40,880 bases of DNA from Hyphomonadaceae bacterium (GTDB taxonomy: Bacteria; Pseudomonadota; Alphaproteobacteria; Caulobacterales; Maricaulaceae): contig JACOMS010000004.1 of NCBI GenBank assembly GCA_014324115.1, positions 1 to 40,880 on the forward strand, written 5' to 3'. A program made the translations under genes and the position numbers. Below the pieces are notes generated by a model. The model was not told the DNA's origin. It saw only the letters and a program-made list of their open reading frames with translations, and did not search any database. This document shows, piece after piece, positions 7,156-16,191 of this stretch. Position 1 is the first letter of the stretch. Each line of letters opens with the position of its first letter.

Positions 7156-7749
7156 ATGCCGACGGCTCCACAGCGGGCGTGGCAGCGTATGCTTTCAGGT
7201 CGCCGTCTTGATCTGCTCAACCCGTCGCCGCTGGATATCGAGATTGAAGACATTGCCCGCGGCTTGGCCCGGGTGGCCCGGTGGAACGGACAGACGTCCG
7301 GTGATCATGCTTTCTCCGTAGCCGAACATTCGGTTATTGTTGAAGATATATTTTTTCAGCTAAATCCCGAATCGACGAATCGGGAACGCTTGGCGGCTCT
7401 GCTTCACGATGCGCCCGAATATGTGATCGGTGATATGATCAGCCCGTTCAAATCCGCTCTCGGACTGGATTACGGGACATTTGAACAAAAACTCGACGCG
7501 GCGGTAAATATCCGCTTTGGCCGACCCGCCAGAACACCTGCGCGGCTGAAGAAAAAGATCAAGATCGCCGATCTCTACTGTACCTGGTTCGAGGCTACAC
7601 AAATCGCCGGGTTCAGCCTGTCCGAGGCACGATGTCTTTTCATTGAACCGCCGGAGAGTCTGTTTGTAAAAATCGATCCCCTGAACGTAAAGGGGGCCGA
7701 GACGGTCTTTCTGGAAAGGTTTCATGCCCTGTTCGATGCCGGTGTGTAA
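7156..7749 (+). CDS. HD-domain phosphohydrolase (YfbR-like)
   Basis: A 197-residue HD-superfamily metal-dependent phosphohydrolase. Metal ligands are visible as His58 (VAEHSV), the His84-Asp85 pair (LLHDAPEYVIGD) and a later Asp (KIKIADLYC). The N-terminal RRLDLLNP and the spacing match small bacterial HD hydrolases related to 5'-deoxynucleotidase YfbR; the true substrate is not evident. The ATG starts right after the stop of the KAS III-like gene with no gap, so expression is shared, though no metabolic link is obvious. About 90 bp separate it from convergent nupC. Confidence 0.82.
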   Translation: MPTAPQRAWQRMLSGRRLDLLNPSPLDIEIEDIARGLARVARWNGQTSGDHAFSVAEHSVIVEDIFFQLNPESTNRERLAALLHDAPEYVIGDMISPFKSALGLDYGTFEQKLDAAVNIRFGRPARTPARLKKKIKIADLYCTWFEATQIAGFSLSEARCLFIEPPESLFVKIDPLNVKGAETVFLERFHALFDAGV

Positions 7750-7838
7750 GCCTTGGTGGACGCGACCCGGACCTGCCTGTGCGCGGTCATCTCCGGTGAT
7801 GCTGACAGGTCCGGTAATCATGCGGCAATTCATTGATG

Positions 7839-9086
7839 TCAGACGCCGCCAAACATGATTCCGGCAATGGCTGCGTTGAGCAGATTGGCGAGAGACGCCG
7901 CAAATAAAGCACGCAATCCCATATCGGCAATGTCATTCATCCGGTCCGGAATGAGAGTTCCCAGCCCGCCGAGCAGGATGGCAATGGAGCCGAAATTCGC
8001 AAAGCCGCACAGGGCAAAGGTCAGGATAACAACCGTGCGAGGCGACAGGTCATCCTGAATGTCCACGAGGCTGAGGTAGGCGATAAATTCATTCAGCACG
8101 ACTTTCTCGCCAAAAATGCTCCCGGCCTGGGCGGCCTCGGACCATGGCACATTCAGAAGGAACATGATCGGGGCAAACAGCCAACCCAGAACGGACTGCA
8201 TGGACAGGGTCTCTACCCCGAACGCGCCGCCAACCCAGCCAAGAATGCCGTTGAGCAGGGCAATCAGGGCAACAAAGGCAAAGACCATTGCCCCGATATT
8301 GACCGCCAGTGTGACTCCGCCCTGCGCCCCCATGGCGGCGGCCATAATCACATTCCTGTGCTTCCTGCCCTCGCCCAGCGCATAGACATCCGTACTGTCA
8401 GAGGCGTTATCTTCATCGGTGCCGGGCGAATCGGGCATGATGATTTTGGCCATTAACAGCGCAGCTGGAGCCGACATGAAACAGGCTGCAACCAGATATT
8501 CGGGACTGATCCCGATGGCGATATAACCCAGCAGAACAGATCCCGCGATGGACGCCAGCCCGGATACCATAAGTGTAAAGAGTTCCGCCCTGGACAGGCT
8601 TGGCAAATAGGGTTTGAGAGACAGGGGCGCTTCGGTCTGTCCGATGAAAATATTGGCAACGGCATTGAGGGACTCAACGGGTTTTGTGTCGGTTACAAAG
8701 CGCATGAAACGCCCGCCGGTTTTTACGACGATCTGCATGATATTGAGGTGATAAAGCACCTCCATCAGCGCGGCGAAGAATACGATCACGGGTAGAACCA
8801 GGACCAGAAAGCTGAATTCATTGGCGGTCCTGTCCGGGGTCAGGCTGCCGAATACCATTTCAATCCCCGCGTCGGCATAGATCAGCAGACCCTGGACAGC
8901 GTCTGATATGGATTGCAGCACAGACATCCCGAAATTCGTGTGGAACACACAACCAGCCAGTGCAATTTGCAAAAGAAAACTCGGAATGACCGTACGTAAC
9001 CTGATGGCGCGTCGGTTGGTCGAAGTCGTCCACGCAATCAGCAATATGACGATAACACCGATAATACCGAAAGCCGGATGGTTCAT
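7839..9086 (-). CDS. Concentrative nucleoside transporter (CNT/NupC family)
   Basis: A 415-residue polytopic membrane protein with many hydrophobic helices and the CNT hallmarks [13 protein letters not shown] (nucleoside/Na+ site region), NEFIAYLSL and [12 protein letters not shown] near the C-terminus. CNT proteins import nucleosides by symport with H+ or Na+ across the inner membrane. The ATG at 9086 (MNHPAFG) is preferred over the longer ORF start at 9125 because AGGGG stands upstream and the family begins close to the first helix. It has no operon partner and is divergent from degP across 428 bp. Confidence 0.9.
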   Translation of the reverse strand: MNHPAFGIIGVIVILLIAWTTSTNRRAIRLRTVIPSFLLQIALAGCVFHTNFGMSVLQSISDAVQGLLIYADAGIEMVFGSLTPDRTANEFSFLVLVLPVIVFFAALMEVLYHLNIMQIVVKTGGRFMRFVTDTKPVESLNAVANIFIGQTEAPLSLKPYLPSLSRAELFTLMVSGLASIAGSVLLGYIAIGISPEYLVAACFMSAPAALLMAKIIMPDSPGTDEDNASDSTDVYALGEGRKHRNVIMAAAMGAQGGVTLAVNIGAMVFAFVALIALLNGILGWVGGAFGVETLSMQSVLGWLFAPIMFLLNVPWSEAAQAGSIFGEKVVLNEFIAYLSLVDIQDDLSPRTVVILTFALCGFANFGSIAILLGGLGTLIPDRMNDIADMGLRALFAASLANLLNAAIAGIMFGGV

Positions 9087-9514
9087 ATTTATCCCCTGAG
9101 GGTCTGTCTTGTCTGGCAGTAGCACTTACAGCAACACCGGCAGCTGTGACAAGATCATGTGTTTTTTGCGGTTTTCCCGGCCCGGCACCCGCATCTGTTT
9201 TTTCTGTTTCCGGATCCTTGGTGATTCCCGTTGGGGTAAAACGCCTGCCCTGTTGTGGAGAGGTTTACACGTACAGAAAAATTGCAGGTTGTGGAAAATA
9301 CGGAAAAATCGGTTGGCGATTACCGGAATAAAGGCGGAGGCAAGCCATAGCCGCTTCATAGTTATGCCGCGAGCCTGCCCCGCGGATGCCCACATGTTTT
9401 CCGGCCTGTGAAGAACCTCAAAATTCTGAACCCCCTGTTGTTTTTGTTGGATATGTTTACCTGTTTATGTTCATCACGGTTTATGAAGCGGTAATCCCGC
9501 CCTGGATACAATAT
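9087..9514. other. Divergent intergenic region between nupC-like gene and degP
   Basis: This 428-bp stretch has no convincing gene. ORFs on both strands (9109..9411 plus, 9126..9395 minus) overlap each other, lack family features and have no good ribosome-binding sites. It must hold the promoters for both flanking genes. It contains a CCGCG/CGCGG inverted repeat near 9367-9384 and AT-rich tracts, but I cannot assign specific promoter boxes, a riboswitch or an RNA gene. Confidence 0.5.
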
Positions 9515-10963
9515 ATGAAAAGTTTTGTTTTCGTCCTCATCGCGTCCATGACTGCCGCCGGACTGGCCTTTGTCTGCGGACAGAATATGTCGCCCGTTGT
9601 CGCAGCACAAATCGGTAATCAGGATCTGACATCGCCCTTGCGGGTCATCCCGGAGAACCGGGCCGAAGTGCAGTTGTCCTACGCGCCGGTCGTCAGGGAT
9701 ACCGCGCCCGCCGTTGTGAATGTTTACACCTCACGCATGGTGAGACGTTCCAATGACTTTTTTGACTTTATGTTCGGTATGCAGCGGGCCCCGCGCGAGG
9801 GCATGCAAAGCTCGCTCGGCTCCGGTGTCATCGTCAGGGATTCCGGTGTGATTGTTACCAATGCCCACGTCGTGGAGGGGGCCGACGAACTCCGGGTTGT
9901 TCTTAATGACCGCCGGGAGTTTAAGGCCGAGATTATTGCCGAGGATGAAAAAATTGATCTTGCCGTGCTTAAAATTGATGCGGACGGTGAAAGATTGCCG
10001 CGCCTGCATATTCAGGAAGATGCCGACATCGAAATCGGCGATATCGTACTGGCTATCGGCAACCCCTTTGGTGTCGGACAAACTGTGACAAGTGGAATTA
10101 TTTCTGCATTGAGCCGGACGAATGTGACGGATATTTCTTCATTCATTCAGACGGATGCAGCCATAAATCCCGGCAATTCAGGTGGAGCGCTCGTCAATCT
10201 CGACGGGGAATTGATCGGAATCAATACAGCGATTTTCTCCCGTTCCGGCGGCTCCAACGGAATCGGCTTTGCCATTCCGGCAGAACTTGTCGCGCGGGCC
10301 GTGGACAGTGCCATGACCGAAGGGCGGATTGCGAGGCCCTGGCTCGGTGCGCGAACCAATGCCGTAGACAGCGCTTTGGCTGCAACTGTCGGTCTGGACC
10401 GGGCCCGCGGGGCCATGATTGCGGAAATCTATCCCGATGGTCCGGCAGATGTCGCGGGCCTGCGGGAGCGGGATGTGATCCTGGCTCTGGGTGATACGGA
10501 TATTAATGACGAGAGTGGACTTCGCTTCAAGCTGGCCACATTTCGCCTGGGCGAAGACGCGGAGCTCAAGGTGTGGCGTGACGGGCGGGAACGCACATTA
10601 AGCGTGAGGGTGGAACTGCCCAGGGAAGAACCGCCACGTGATGAACGCCTGCTGAATGGGTATCACCCGCTGGCCGGGGCAACAATTGTCAATCTGTCCC
10701 CGGCGCTTTCGGAGGAAATCGGCACAGACATGTATCTGCAGGGTGTAATGATCACCCAGCTTCATCGCCAGAGTGTGGCGCGCTATAACGGTCTGCGCAC
10801 CGGTGATATTATCGTGCGGGTAAACAAACGGAAGATCAGTTCATCCCGACAACTGGAAAGAGTTTTGAATTCCTCCCCGGACGGGGGAGACTGGGATTTG
10901 CGTATTGACCGTCGAGGACGCCTGTTTGATGTGCCCGTCAGGTATCTGCCCCGACGAAACTGA
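9515..10963 (+). CDS. Periplasmic serine protease/chaperone, DegP/HtrA (Do family)
   Basis: The 482-residue protein starts with a signal sequence (about residues 1-31, MKSFVFVLIASMTAAG...VVAAQ). A trypsin-like domain follows, with catalytic His118 (TNAHVVEG), Asp148 (KIDLAVLK) and Ser222 (NPGNSGGAL). Two PDZ domains come next, the first around PDGPADVAGLRERDVI and the second around RYNGLRTGDIIVRVN. It degrades or refolds damaged envelope proteins. The ORF is open 43 codons upstream, but ATG at 9515 gives a normal signal peptide. It precedes rarA by about 57 bp, an arrangement common in Alphaproteobacteria. Confidence 0.94.
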   Translation: MKSFVFVLIASMTAAGLAFVCGQNMSPVVAAQIGNQDLTSPLRVIPENRAEVQLSYAPVVRDTAPAVVNVYTSRMVRRSNDFFDFMFGMQRAPREGMQSSLGSGVIVRDSGVIVTNAHVVEGADELRVVLNDRREFKAEIIAEDEKIDLAVLKIDADGERLPRLHIQEDADIEIGDIVLAIGNPFGVGQTVTSGIISALSRTNVTDISSFIQTDAAINPGNSGGALVNLDGELIGINTAIFSRSGGSNGIGFAIPAELVARAVDSAMTEGRIARPWLGARTNAVDSALAATVGLDRARGAMIAEIYPDGPADVAGLRERDVILALGDTDINDESGLRFKLATFRLGEDAELKVWRDGRERTLSVRVELPREEPPRDERLLNGYHPLAGATIVNLSPALSEEIGTDMYLQGVMITQLHRQSVARYNGLRTGDIIVRVNKRKISSSRQLERVLNSSPDGGDWDLRIDRRGRLFDVPVRYLPRRN

Positions 10964-11020
10964 TCGAACGGGATGAAGACACCGCCGGGGAAGGCGACAG
11001 CGACACCACACCGGATGATT

Positions 11021-12319
11021 ATGACCAACCTGTTTCAATCCGCCGGGCTTGAAGACGCCGCACCGCACCCTCTCGCTGACCGCCTGCGACCGAAAACACT
11101 GGATGAAGTCGTTGGGCAGAATCATGTGATTGGACCGGACGGGCCAATCGGGCGGATGCTGTCGGGGGGACGTCTGGCATCCATGATTCTCTGGGGGCCG
11201 CCGGGTGTCGGCAAGACCACCATTGCCCGGCTCATCGCCGATCACGCGGACATGGAATTTGTGCAGCTTTCCGCCGTATTTTCCGGTGTCGCCGATTTGC
11301 GCCAGGCATTTGAAGCTGCCGCAGCCCGCCGGGCCACAGGACGCGGGACATTGTTGTTTGTAGATGAAATTCACCGCTTCAACCGCGCCCGGCAGGATGG
11401 ATTTCTGCCTTATGTGGAAGAAGGTATTGTCACGCTCATAGGGGCAACCACCGAGAATCCATCCTTTGAGTTGAACCCGGCCCTTTTGTCCCGATCCCAG
11501 GTATTTGTGCTCAACCGATTGTCAGATGCGGCCCTGGCGGATTTACTCAAACGGGCGGAAGCGGAGACGGAACAGGCGCTACCGCTTACGGATGACGGGC
11601 GTTGTGCTCTTGTCGGTTTTGCGGATGGAGATGGGCGATATCTTCTGAATCTTGCCGAGGAAATTCTGGCGCTTGGACCGGGCGCACCGTTGAATGCCCA
11701 GGGCGTGGCGCGTATCCTGCATAAACGCGCTCCCGTTTATGACAAATCGCGGGAGAGCCATTACAACCTGATCAGCGCCCTCCATAAATCCGTGCGCGGG
11801 TCGGACCCGGATGCAGCGCTCTATTGGCTGGCACGAATGCTTGACGGTGGCGAAGACCCGCTCTACATCGCCAGGCGCGTCATCCGCATGGCAAGCGAAG
11901 ACATCGGTCTTGCCGATCCGCTTGCCCTGATACTCGCCAATGAGGCCATGACTACATACCGTTTCCTCGGTTCCCCCGAGGGAGAACTGGCCATTGCACA
12001 AGCGGTCGTCCATGTGGCGACGGCACCCAAATCCAACGCGCTTTATACCGGGTTCAAACGGGCGATGCGGACAGCCGGGGAAACCGGCTCCCTCACCCCG
12101 CCTGCACATATTCTTAATGCTCCGACACAGCTCATGAAAGATATCGGTTACGGCAAAAATTATGCTTACGATCCCGATACCGGGCACGGCTTTTCCGGTC
12201 AGAATTACTTCCCGGACGGGATGGAGCGGCAACGGTTTTACACTCCGAAAGGAGAAGGTCGGGAAAAGGCAATCAGGGAACGGCTGGAGCGATGGGCGGA
12301 ACTGCGGAGGAAACCCTAG
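11021..12319 (+). CDS. rarA: Replication-associated recombination protein A (RarA/MgsA AAA+ ATPase)
   Basis: About 432 residues. The clamp-loader-type AAA+ domain has [12 protein letters not shown], Walker [10 protein letters not shown], Walker [12 protein letters not shown] and sensor 1 GATTENPSF. The C-terminal MgsA-type tetramerisation region contains [17 protein letters not shown] and [14 protein letters not shown]. RarA acts at stalled replication forks. I chose ATG at 11021 (MTNLFQ), which matches family starts and has GGA five bases upstream; 10973 and 11015 are alternatives. Its TAG stop overlaps that of convergent tesB in the palindrome CTAG. Confidence 0.93.
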   Translation: MTNLFQSAGLEDAAPHPLADRLRPKTLDEVVGQNHVIGPDGPIGRMLSGGRLASMILWGPPGVGKTTIARLIADHADMEFVQLSAVFSGVADLRQAFEAAAARRATGRGTLLFVDEIHRFNRARQDGFLPYVEEGIVTLIGATTENPSFELNPALLSRSQVFVLNRLSDAALADLLKRAEAETEQALPLTDDGRCALVGFADGDGRYLLNLAEEILALGPGAPLNAQGVARILHKRAPVYDKSRESHYNLISALHKSVRGSDPDAALYWLARMLDGGEDPLYIARRVIRMASEDIGLADPLALILANEAMTTYRFLGSPEGELAIAQAVVHVATAPKSNALYTGFKRAMRTAGETGSLTPPAHILNAPTQLMKDIGYGKNYAYDPDTGHGFSGQNYFPDGMERQRFYTPKGEGREKAIRERLERWAELRRKP

Positions 12320-13275
12320 GCGCTCTTGCGATAATCCGGGTCAATTTTCCGGAACAGACCCTCTTGCGAAGATGAAGCAATCAACCGTCCATCTTCGCAA
12401 TAAAACGCCCCGCGATTAAATGTTCGGGCTCGTCCCGAGCGCGGACTATCGAGATGATAGTAGGTCCAGTCCCTGAGGTTTACATCATCATGGAACCACA
12501 TGGCGTGATCAAGGCTCGCCCCCATATATTGTCCACGGGTGAACTGGGCCGCATGGGGCCGCATACCTGTGGTCATCAGGGCTTTATCGGAAATGTAGGT
12601 CAGTAATGTCAGGTGCATGACCGGATTATCGCCAACGGGTGCCGTGATCCGGAACCAGAATCCGCTCACGGGGTCCCGGGGTTTTGGATCAATTATATCC
12701 TTGAGGCCGGGCGAACGCAGATCAATCACCTCCTTGGGGAAGATCAGATAATAAAACCGTAAACGGTTGGCTTCTGTTTCCGGCAGGGTTTTGCACAGGA
12801 GCTCAACATGATCGGAATCCGGCAGGAGCTTGTCCGGCCTGGGGATGTCCGCTGGTAAATCAAACTGGTGCGACGGTCCACTTTCGATGCGGTGAAAGGA
12901 GATGGAGGCATTAAAAATCGCTTCGCCGTTTTGCCGGGCGACAACCCGTCGGGTTGAAAAACTCCGCCCCTTCCGGATGGGATCAACCTCATAGATGATC
13001 GGACGTGAAACATCGCCGGGCCGCAGGAAATAACCATGCAGGGAATGCGGGACTTTGCCTTCGTCCACAGATCGATAGGCCGCGTTCAGACTTTGTGCGA
13101 GAACCTGCCCGCCAAACACCCGCTTTAAGCCCAGACTTAATGAGTGTCCCCTGAACAGATAGGTATCCAGATGTTCCAAGTGCAACGTGTCGCGAATCCG
13201 GTCCCAGGTAAACATGTCGGGACTTTGCCCGTGTCCCGTGACAAACTCAATGGATTTTCGTTGTTTGTGCGCCAC
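12316..13275 (-). CDS. tesB: Acyl-CoA thioesterase II (TesB, double hotdog)
   Basis: The 319-residue protein has two hotdog folds in tandem with TesB landmarks: FGGQVLAQSL in the first half, LHGYFLRPGD, and the catalytic Asp in ASLDHAMWFH and Gln in SSSQEGLFR in the second. It hydrolyses acyl-CoA to free fatty acid and CoA. The GTG at 13275 is the longest start; ATG at 13215 (MFTWDRIRD) is an alternative closer to many family starts, and neither has a strong ribosome site. The gene is inverted inside the degP-rarA-crcB-rluC-ATP12 block: convergent with rarA and divergent from crcB, with only about 20 bp to the crcB start. Confidence 0.9.
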   Translation of the reverse strand: MAHKQRKSIEFVTGHGQSPDMFTWDRIRDTLHLEHLDTYLFRGHSLSLGLKRVFGGQVLAQSLNAAYRSVDEGKVPHSLHGYFLRPGDVSRPIIYEVDPIRKGRSFSTRRVVARQNGEAIFNASISFHRIESGPSHQFDLPADIPRPDKLLPDSDHVELLCKTLPETEANRLRFYYLIFPKEVIDLRSPGLKDIIDPKPRDPVSGFWFRITAPVGDNPVMHLTLLTYISDKALMTTGMRPHAAQFTRGQYMGASLDHAMWFHDDVNLRDWTYYHLDSPRSGRARTFNRGAFYCEDGRLIASSSQEGLFRKIDPDYRKSA

Positions 13276-13295
13276 GCCTCACTTATCTGGAACCC

Positions 13296-13679
13296 GTGAA
13301 TGGAATTATCTGCGTCGCTGTTGGCGGGGCCCTCGGAGCGAGTGCGCGGTATGTTGCCGGGCTGGCAATAATCCGCATGACAGGGTACGGCTTTCCTTAC
13401 GGGACAATAGGTGTGAATGTTTTTGGAAGCCTGTTGATGGGACTGCTGGTCGGCTGGCTCACACATCGCGCAGGTGGAGATGAAAATCTGCGCCTGTTTC
13501 TGGGTACCGGCCTGCTTGGCGGGTTTACAACCTTTTCCGCCTTTTCGGTGGACACCGTCATGTTGTATCAACGCAAGGCATACGGCCTGATGACCGCATA
13601 TGTTTCGGCGTCCGTGGGTCTGTCTCTTGCAGCTCTGGTGATCGGGTTGTTAATCATGCGAAAGTTTGCCCCGGCATGA
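13296..13679 (+). CDS. crcB: Fluoride channel CrcB/Fluc
   Basis: The 127-residue protein has four hydrophobic helices and the Fluc signatures GGALGASARY near the N-terminus, GVNVFGSLLMG in helix 2 and GGFTTFSAFS in helix 3 (the phenylalanine track). It exports fluoride as a dual-topology dimer in the inner membrane. The GTG at 13296 is the start that keeps the first helix intact. No fluoride riboswitch can fit in the 20-bp gap to tesB. The stop overlaps the rluC start (ATGA), so the genes are coupled. Confidence 0.93.
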   Translation: MNGIICVAVGGALGASARYVAGLAIIRMTGYGFPYGTIGVNVFGSLLMGLLVGWLTHRAGGDENLRLFLGTGLLGGFTTFSAFSVDTVMLYQRKAYGLMTAYVSASVGLSLAALVIGLLIMRKFAPA

Positions 13680-14662
13680 GCGGTATCCGGACCTTGCACA
13701 TTGCAGCCGGGAATTCCGGGCAGCGTCTTGACCGCTGGTTCAGGCAGCGCTTTCCGGGCGTTCCCCATGGACGGGTCGAGAAACTTCTGCGTACCGGGCA
13801 GATACGTGTGGACGGTAGACGCATTAAAGGCTCACACCGTCTCAGGACGGGTGAGGCGGTACGCATTCCGCCCCTTCCCGATGCTTCCGACACAAGATCG
13901 GCCCCGAAAACTTCAGATACGGATATTGCATTCATGCAGTCTCTGATCATTTACGATGACCATGATCTGATCGCGCTCAACAAGCCCTTTGGGTTGGCTG
14001 TGCAGGGCGGGAGCAAAACCCACCGTCACATAGACGGGCTTCTTCCGGCTTTGGGTGATGGTTGTCGCCTCATCCACCGCCTGGATCGCGATACGACAGG
14101 GGTGCTGGTTGTGGCCAAAAACGCCAAAGCAGCCGCCTGGGCCGGAAAGGCCTTTCAGAGCCGGAAGGCGGAAAAAATCTATTGGGCCGTCACGAACGGT
14201 GTGCCGAAGCCCCTGTCCGGAGAGATCAAGGGCTATATGGCGAAGGGTAAACCCGACAACCGCTTCGGTCATGAACATACAGGCAGGGAAATCATGCAGG
14301 CGGTTCGTCATGGCACAGACGGCGCCAGACATGCGCGAACACTGTATCAGGTCCCGCAAACCGCCGGACAAAAGGCGGCCCTTGTCATCATGCAACCGCT
14401 CACAGGTCGCACACATCAGTTGCGCCTGCACATGCAATTACTCGGCGCCCCTGTTGCCGCAGACCCCAAATATATGACGGACAGACCCTTGCCCGGCGGG
14501 CTGGATAAAAAACTTCATCTTCATGCAAAATGTCTGACCCTGCCGGGACCCTGTGGTGATCTGAGTTTCGAAGCCCCGCTTCCCGATCATATGAACAGGA
14601 CGTTTGCCACGCTTGGATTTAATCCGAACCCTGAACTGTTGCCGTGGGAAGAGCTGCGGTGA
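13676..14662 (+). CDS. 23S rRNA pseudouridine synthase, RluC/RluD type
   Basis: A 328-residue enzyme with an N-terminal S4 RNA-binding domain (about 15-65, RLDRWFRQRFPG...GQIRVDG) and a RluA-family catalytic domain. The motif HRLDRDTTG places catalytic Asp137, and the C-terminal PLTGRTHQLRLHM is also conserved. It isomerises specific uridines in large-subunit rRNA; position in the crcB-rluC-ATP12 order favours RluC. The start is in ATGA overlap with crcB. The end overlaps the ATP12 gene start by 4 nt. The HAD phosphatase often found between rluC and ATP12 in related genomes is missing. Confidence 0.9.
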   Translation: MSGIRTLHIAAGNSGQRLDRWFRQRFPGVPHGRVEKLLRTGQIRVDGRRIKGSHRLRTGEAVRIPPLPDASDTRSAPKTSDTDIAFMQSLIIYDDHDLIALNKPFGLAVQGGSKTHRHIDGLLPALGDGCRLIHRLDRDTTGVLVVAKNAKAAAWAGKAFQSRKAEKIYWAVTNGVPKPLSGEIKGYMAKGKPDNRFGHEHTGREIMQAVRHGTDGARHARTLYQVPQTAGQKAALVIMQPLTGRTHQLRLHMQLLGAPVAADPKYMTDRPLPGGLDKKLHLHAKCLTLPGPCGDLSFEAPLPDHMNRTFATLGFNPNPELLPWEELR

Positions 14663-15363
14663 ACGGCAGGCGCAAGCGGTTTTACAGGGACGTTTCCGTT
14701 ACAGGGGTGAAGAATGGTTTTGCTGTTCAGCTGGATGGGTGTCCGCTCAAAACGCCGGGCAAACTGCCCCTTGTGACAGGGTTGGAACATGTTGCTGATC
14801 TAATCGCCCGGGAATGGGATGCGCAGGAAGACATCATAAGGCCGGAGACCATGCCGGTCACGCGGCTGGTCAACGTGACCATCGAACTGACTCCCGGCAA
14901 CCGGGGACAGTTGGTGGCACAGGCGCGATCTTACGGCGAAACCGACCTTTTATGTTACCGCGCCAAGGCCCCCCGGACTTTGGTTGATCGACAGACGGAT
15001 CAATGGGACCCGGTGCTCAAATGGGCAGAAAGCCAGGGCATTTCGCTCGACACCACACAGTCCGTTCACGCGGTCACACAACCTGGGGCCAGCCTTGAGC
15101 GGGTTGCGGGCTATACCAGCGGGCTCGCCGATCTGGAGTTGACCCTGTTTTCACATTTAACCGCCGTTTTCGGTTCAGTCGTCCTCGCCATGGCAGTAAT
15201 GGATAAACACATCAACGGGGACGAAGCCTTCATCCTGTCACGGCTTGATATTGATTATCAGATTGAAAATTGGGGTGAGGATGCAGATGCAGCAGAAAAT
15301 GCCCGCAAACTCCGCGCTGAAATTAACGCGCTTTGTAAAATTATTCGGGGTAAAAATTCATAA
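14659..15363 (+). CDS. ATP12 family F1-ATPase assembly chaperone
   Basis: The 234-residue protein matches the ATP12 family, homologues of the mitochondrial factor that guides F1 alpha-subunit assembly. Landmarks are KRFYRDVSV at the start, LDGCPLKTPGKLPL, REWDAQEDIIRPETMPVTRL and the SYGETDLLCYRA segment. Near the end it has DIDYQIENWGEDADA. The GTG at 14659 overlaps the rluC TGA and has GGAAGAG six bases upstream, better than the GTG at 14644. ATP12 homologues in bacteria are essentially alphaproteobacterial, which supports the taxonomic reading. Confidence 0.92.
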   Translation: MNGRRKRFYRDVSVTGVKNGFAVQLDGCPLKTPGKLPLVTGLEHVADLIAREWDAQEDIIRPETMPVTRLVNVTIELTPGNRGQLVAQARSYGETDLLCYRAKAPRTLVDRQTDQWDPVLKWAESQGISLDTTQSVHAVTQPGASLERVAGYTSGLADLELTLFSHLTAVFGSVVLAMAVMDKHINGDEAFILSRLDIDYQIENWGEDADAAENARKLRAEINALCKIIRGKNS

Positions 15364-15447
15364 CCCATAAACCGTGATGACGTTTTAAGCGGAAAAGGGC
15401 GGAATTGATGGAAAACTCCCCGTCGGCCTTTCAATCCCCGGTCGGGG

Positions 15448-16191
15448 TCACCCGGTCCGGTCCGGGACCGTCCCGATCCGCGCTTTCAGGGACAGCATAT
15501 CCCGCCAGGTGTCTTTTTTAAGTGCGGGCTGGCGCAACAGAAATGCCGGATGATAAATCGGCAGAGCGGGAATGTCGCGACCATTGGCCGGGAGTGTGAT
15601 CCACCCGCCCCGGTTTTTCATGATCCCGGTACGGCCCGTCAGAGCCGAAAACGACACCGCCCCCACGAGCACAATGATATCCGGATTGATTATTTCAATA
15701 TGCCGCTGCGTGAACGGCAGGCATTCGGTGATTTCCCCGGGATTGGGATTACGGTTATTGGGCGGACGCCAGAACACGACGTTTGTGATGTATACCGTAT
15801 CTTCGCTCAATCCGATAGAGCCGAGAATCCGGTCAAGGAGTTGACCGGACCGTCCGACAAAGGGCCTGCCCTGAATATCCTCATCGCGTCCCGGCGCCTC
15901 ACCGATGATCATGATTCGGGCCGCCGGATTGCCGCGGTAAATCACGGCCTGTCTCGCGTGGTCACTGATTTCTCCGGCGTCGAAATCGCGGATGCGTGCA
16001 TGAAGTTCTTCGAGGGTACTGGCTGATTTCACTATCTCCGGGGCACGGGCCGCCGGGAGCGGATCCGGCGTTTTGACAGCCTGCTGTCCCTGTTTTTTCG
16101 CCGCCGGGCGCTGGCGGGCAGGCCGGACCTCCGGTACATCAACACCCATAATCTCCCACCAGTGGAGAACAGACCTCAAGGCCTTATCCAT
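15448..16191 (-). CDS. Family 4-type uracil-DNA glycosylase lacking Fe-S ligands
   Basis: The 247-residue protein has the family 4 UDG motifs: GEAPGRDEDIQGRPFVGRSG (residues about 97-116) as motif 1, NVVFWRPPNNRNP and the C-terminal HPAFLLR with His214. It excises uracil from DNA. Family 4 enzymes normally hold a 4Fe-4S cluster with four cysteines, two near the N-terminus. Here the whole protein has one cysteine, Cys157 (TECLPF); the N-terminal pair is replaced by FDAGEISDHARQ and the third position reads VFWRPP. A cluster is therefore impossible as read. The first 55 residues form a Pro/Ala/Lys-rich linker. The start overlaps the rimK-like stop by 8 nt. Confidence 0.88.
   Translation of the reverse strand: MDKALRSVLHWWEIMGVDVPEVRPARQRPAAKKQGQQAVKTPDPLPAARAPEIVKSASTLEELHARIRDFDAGEISDHARQAVIYRGNPAARIMIIGEAPGRDEDIQGRPFVGRSGQLLDRILGSIGLSEDTVYITNVVFWRPPNNRNPNPGEITECLPFTQRHIEIINPDIIVLVGAVSFSALTGRTGIMKNRGGWITLPANGRDIPALPIYHPAFLLRQPALKKDTWRDMLSLKARIGTVPDRTG

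Noticed and set aside
9109-9411. ORFs on both strands in the nupC-degP gap
   Set aside because: They overlap each other, have no family features and no ribosome-binding sites.
13276-13295. Fluoride riboswitch before crcB
   Set aside because: Only 20 bp separate the divergent starts, and no crcB-motif pseudoknot can fit.
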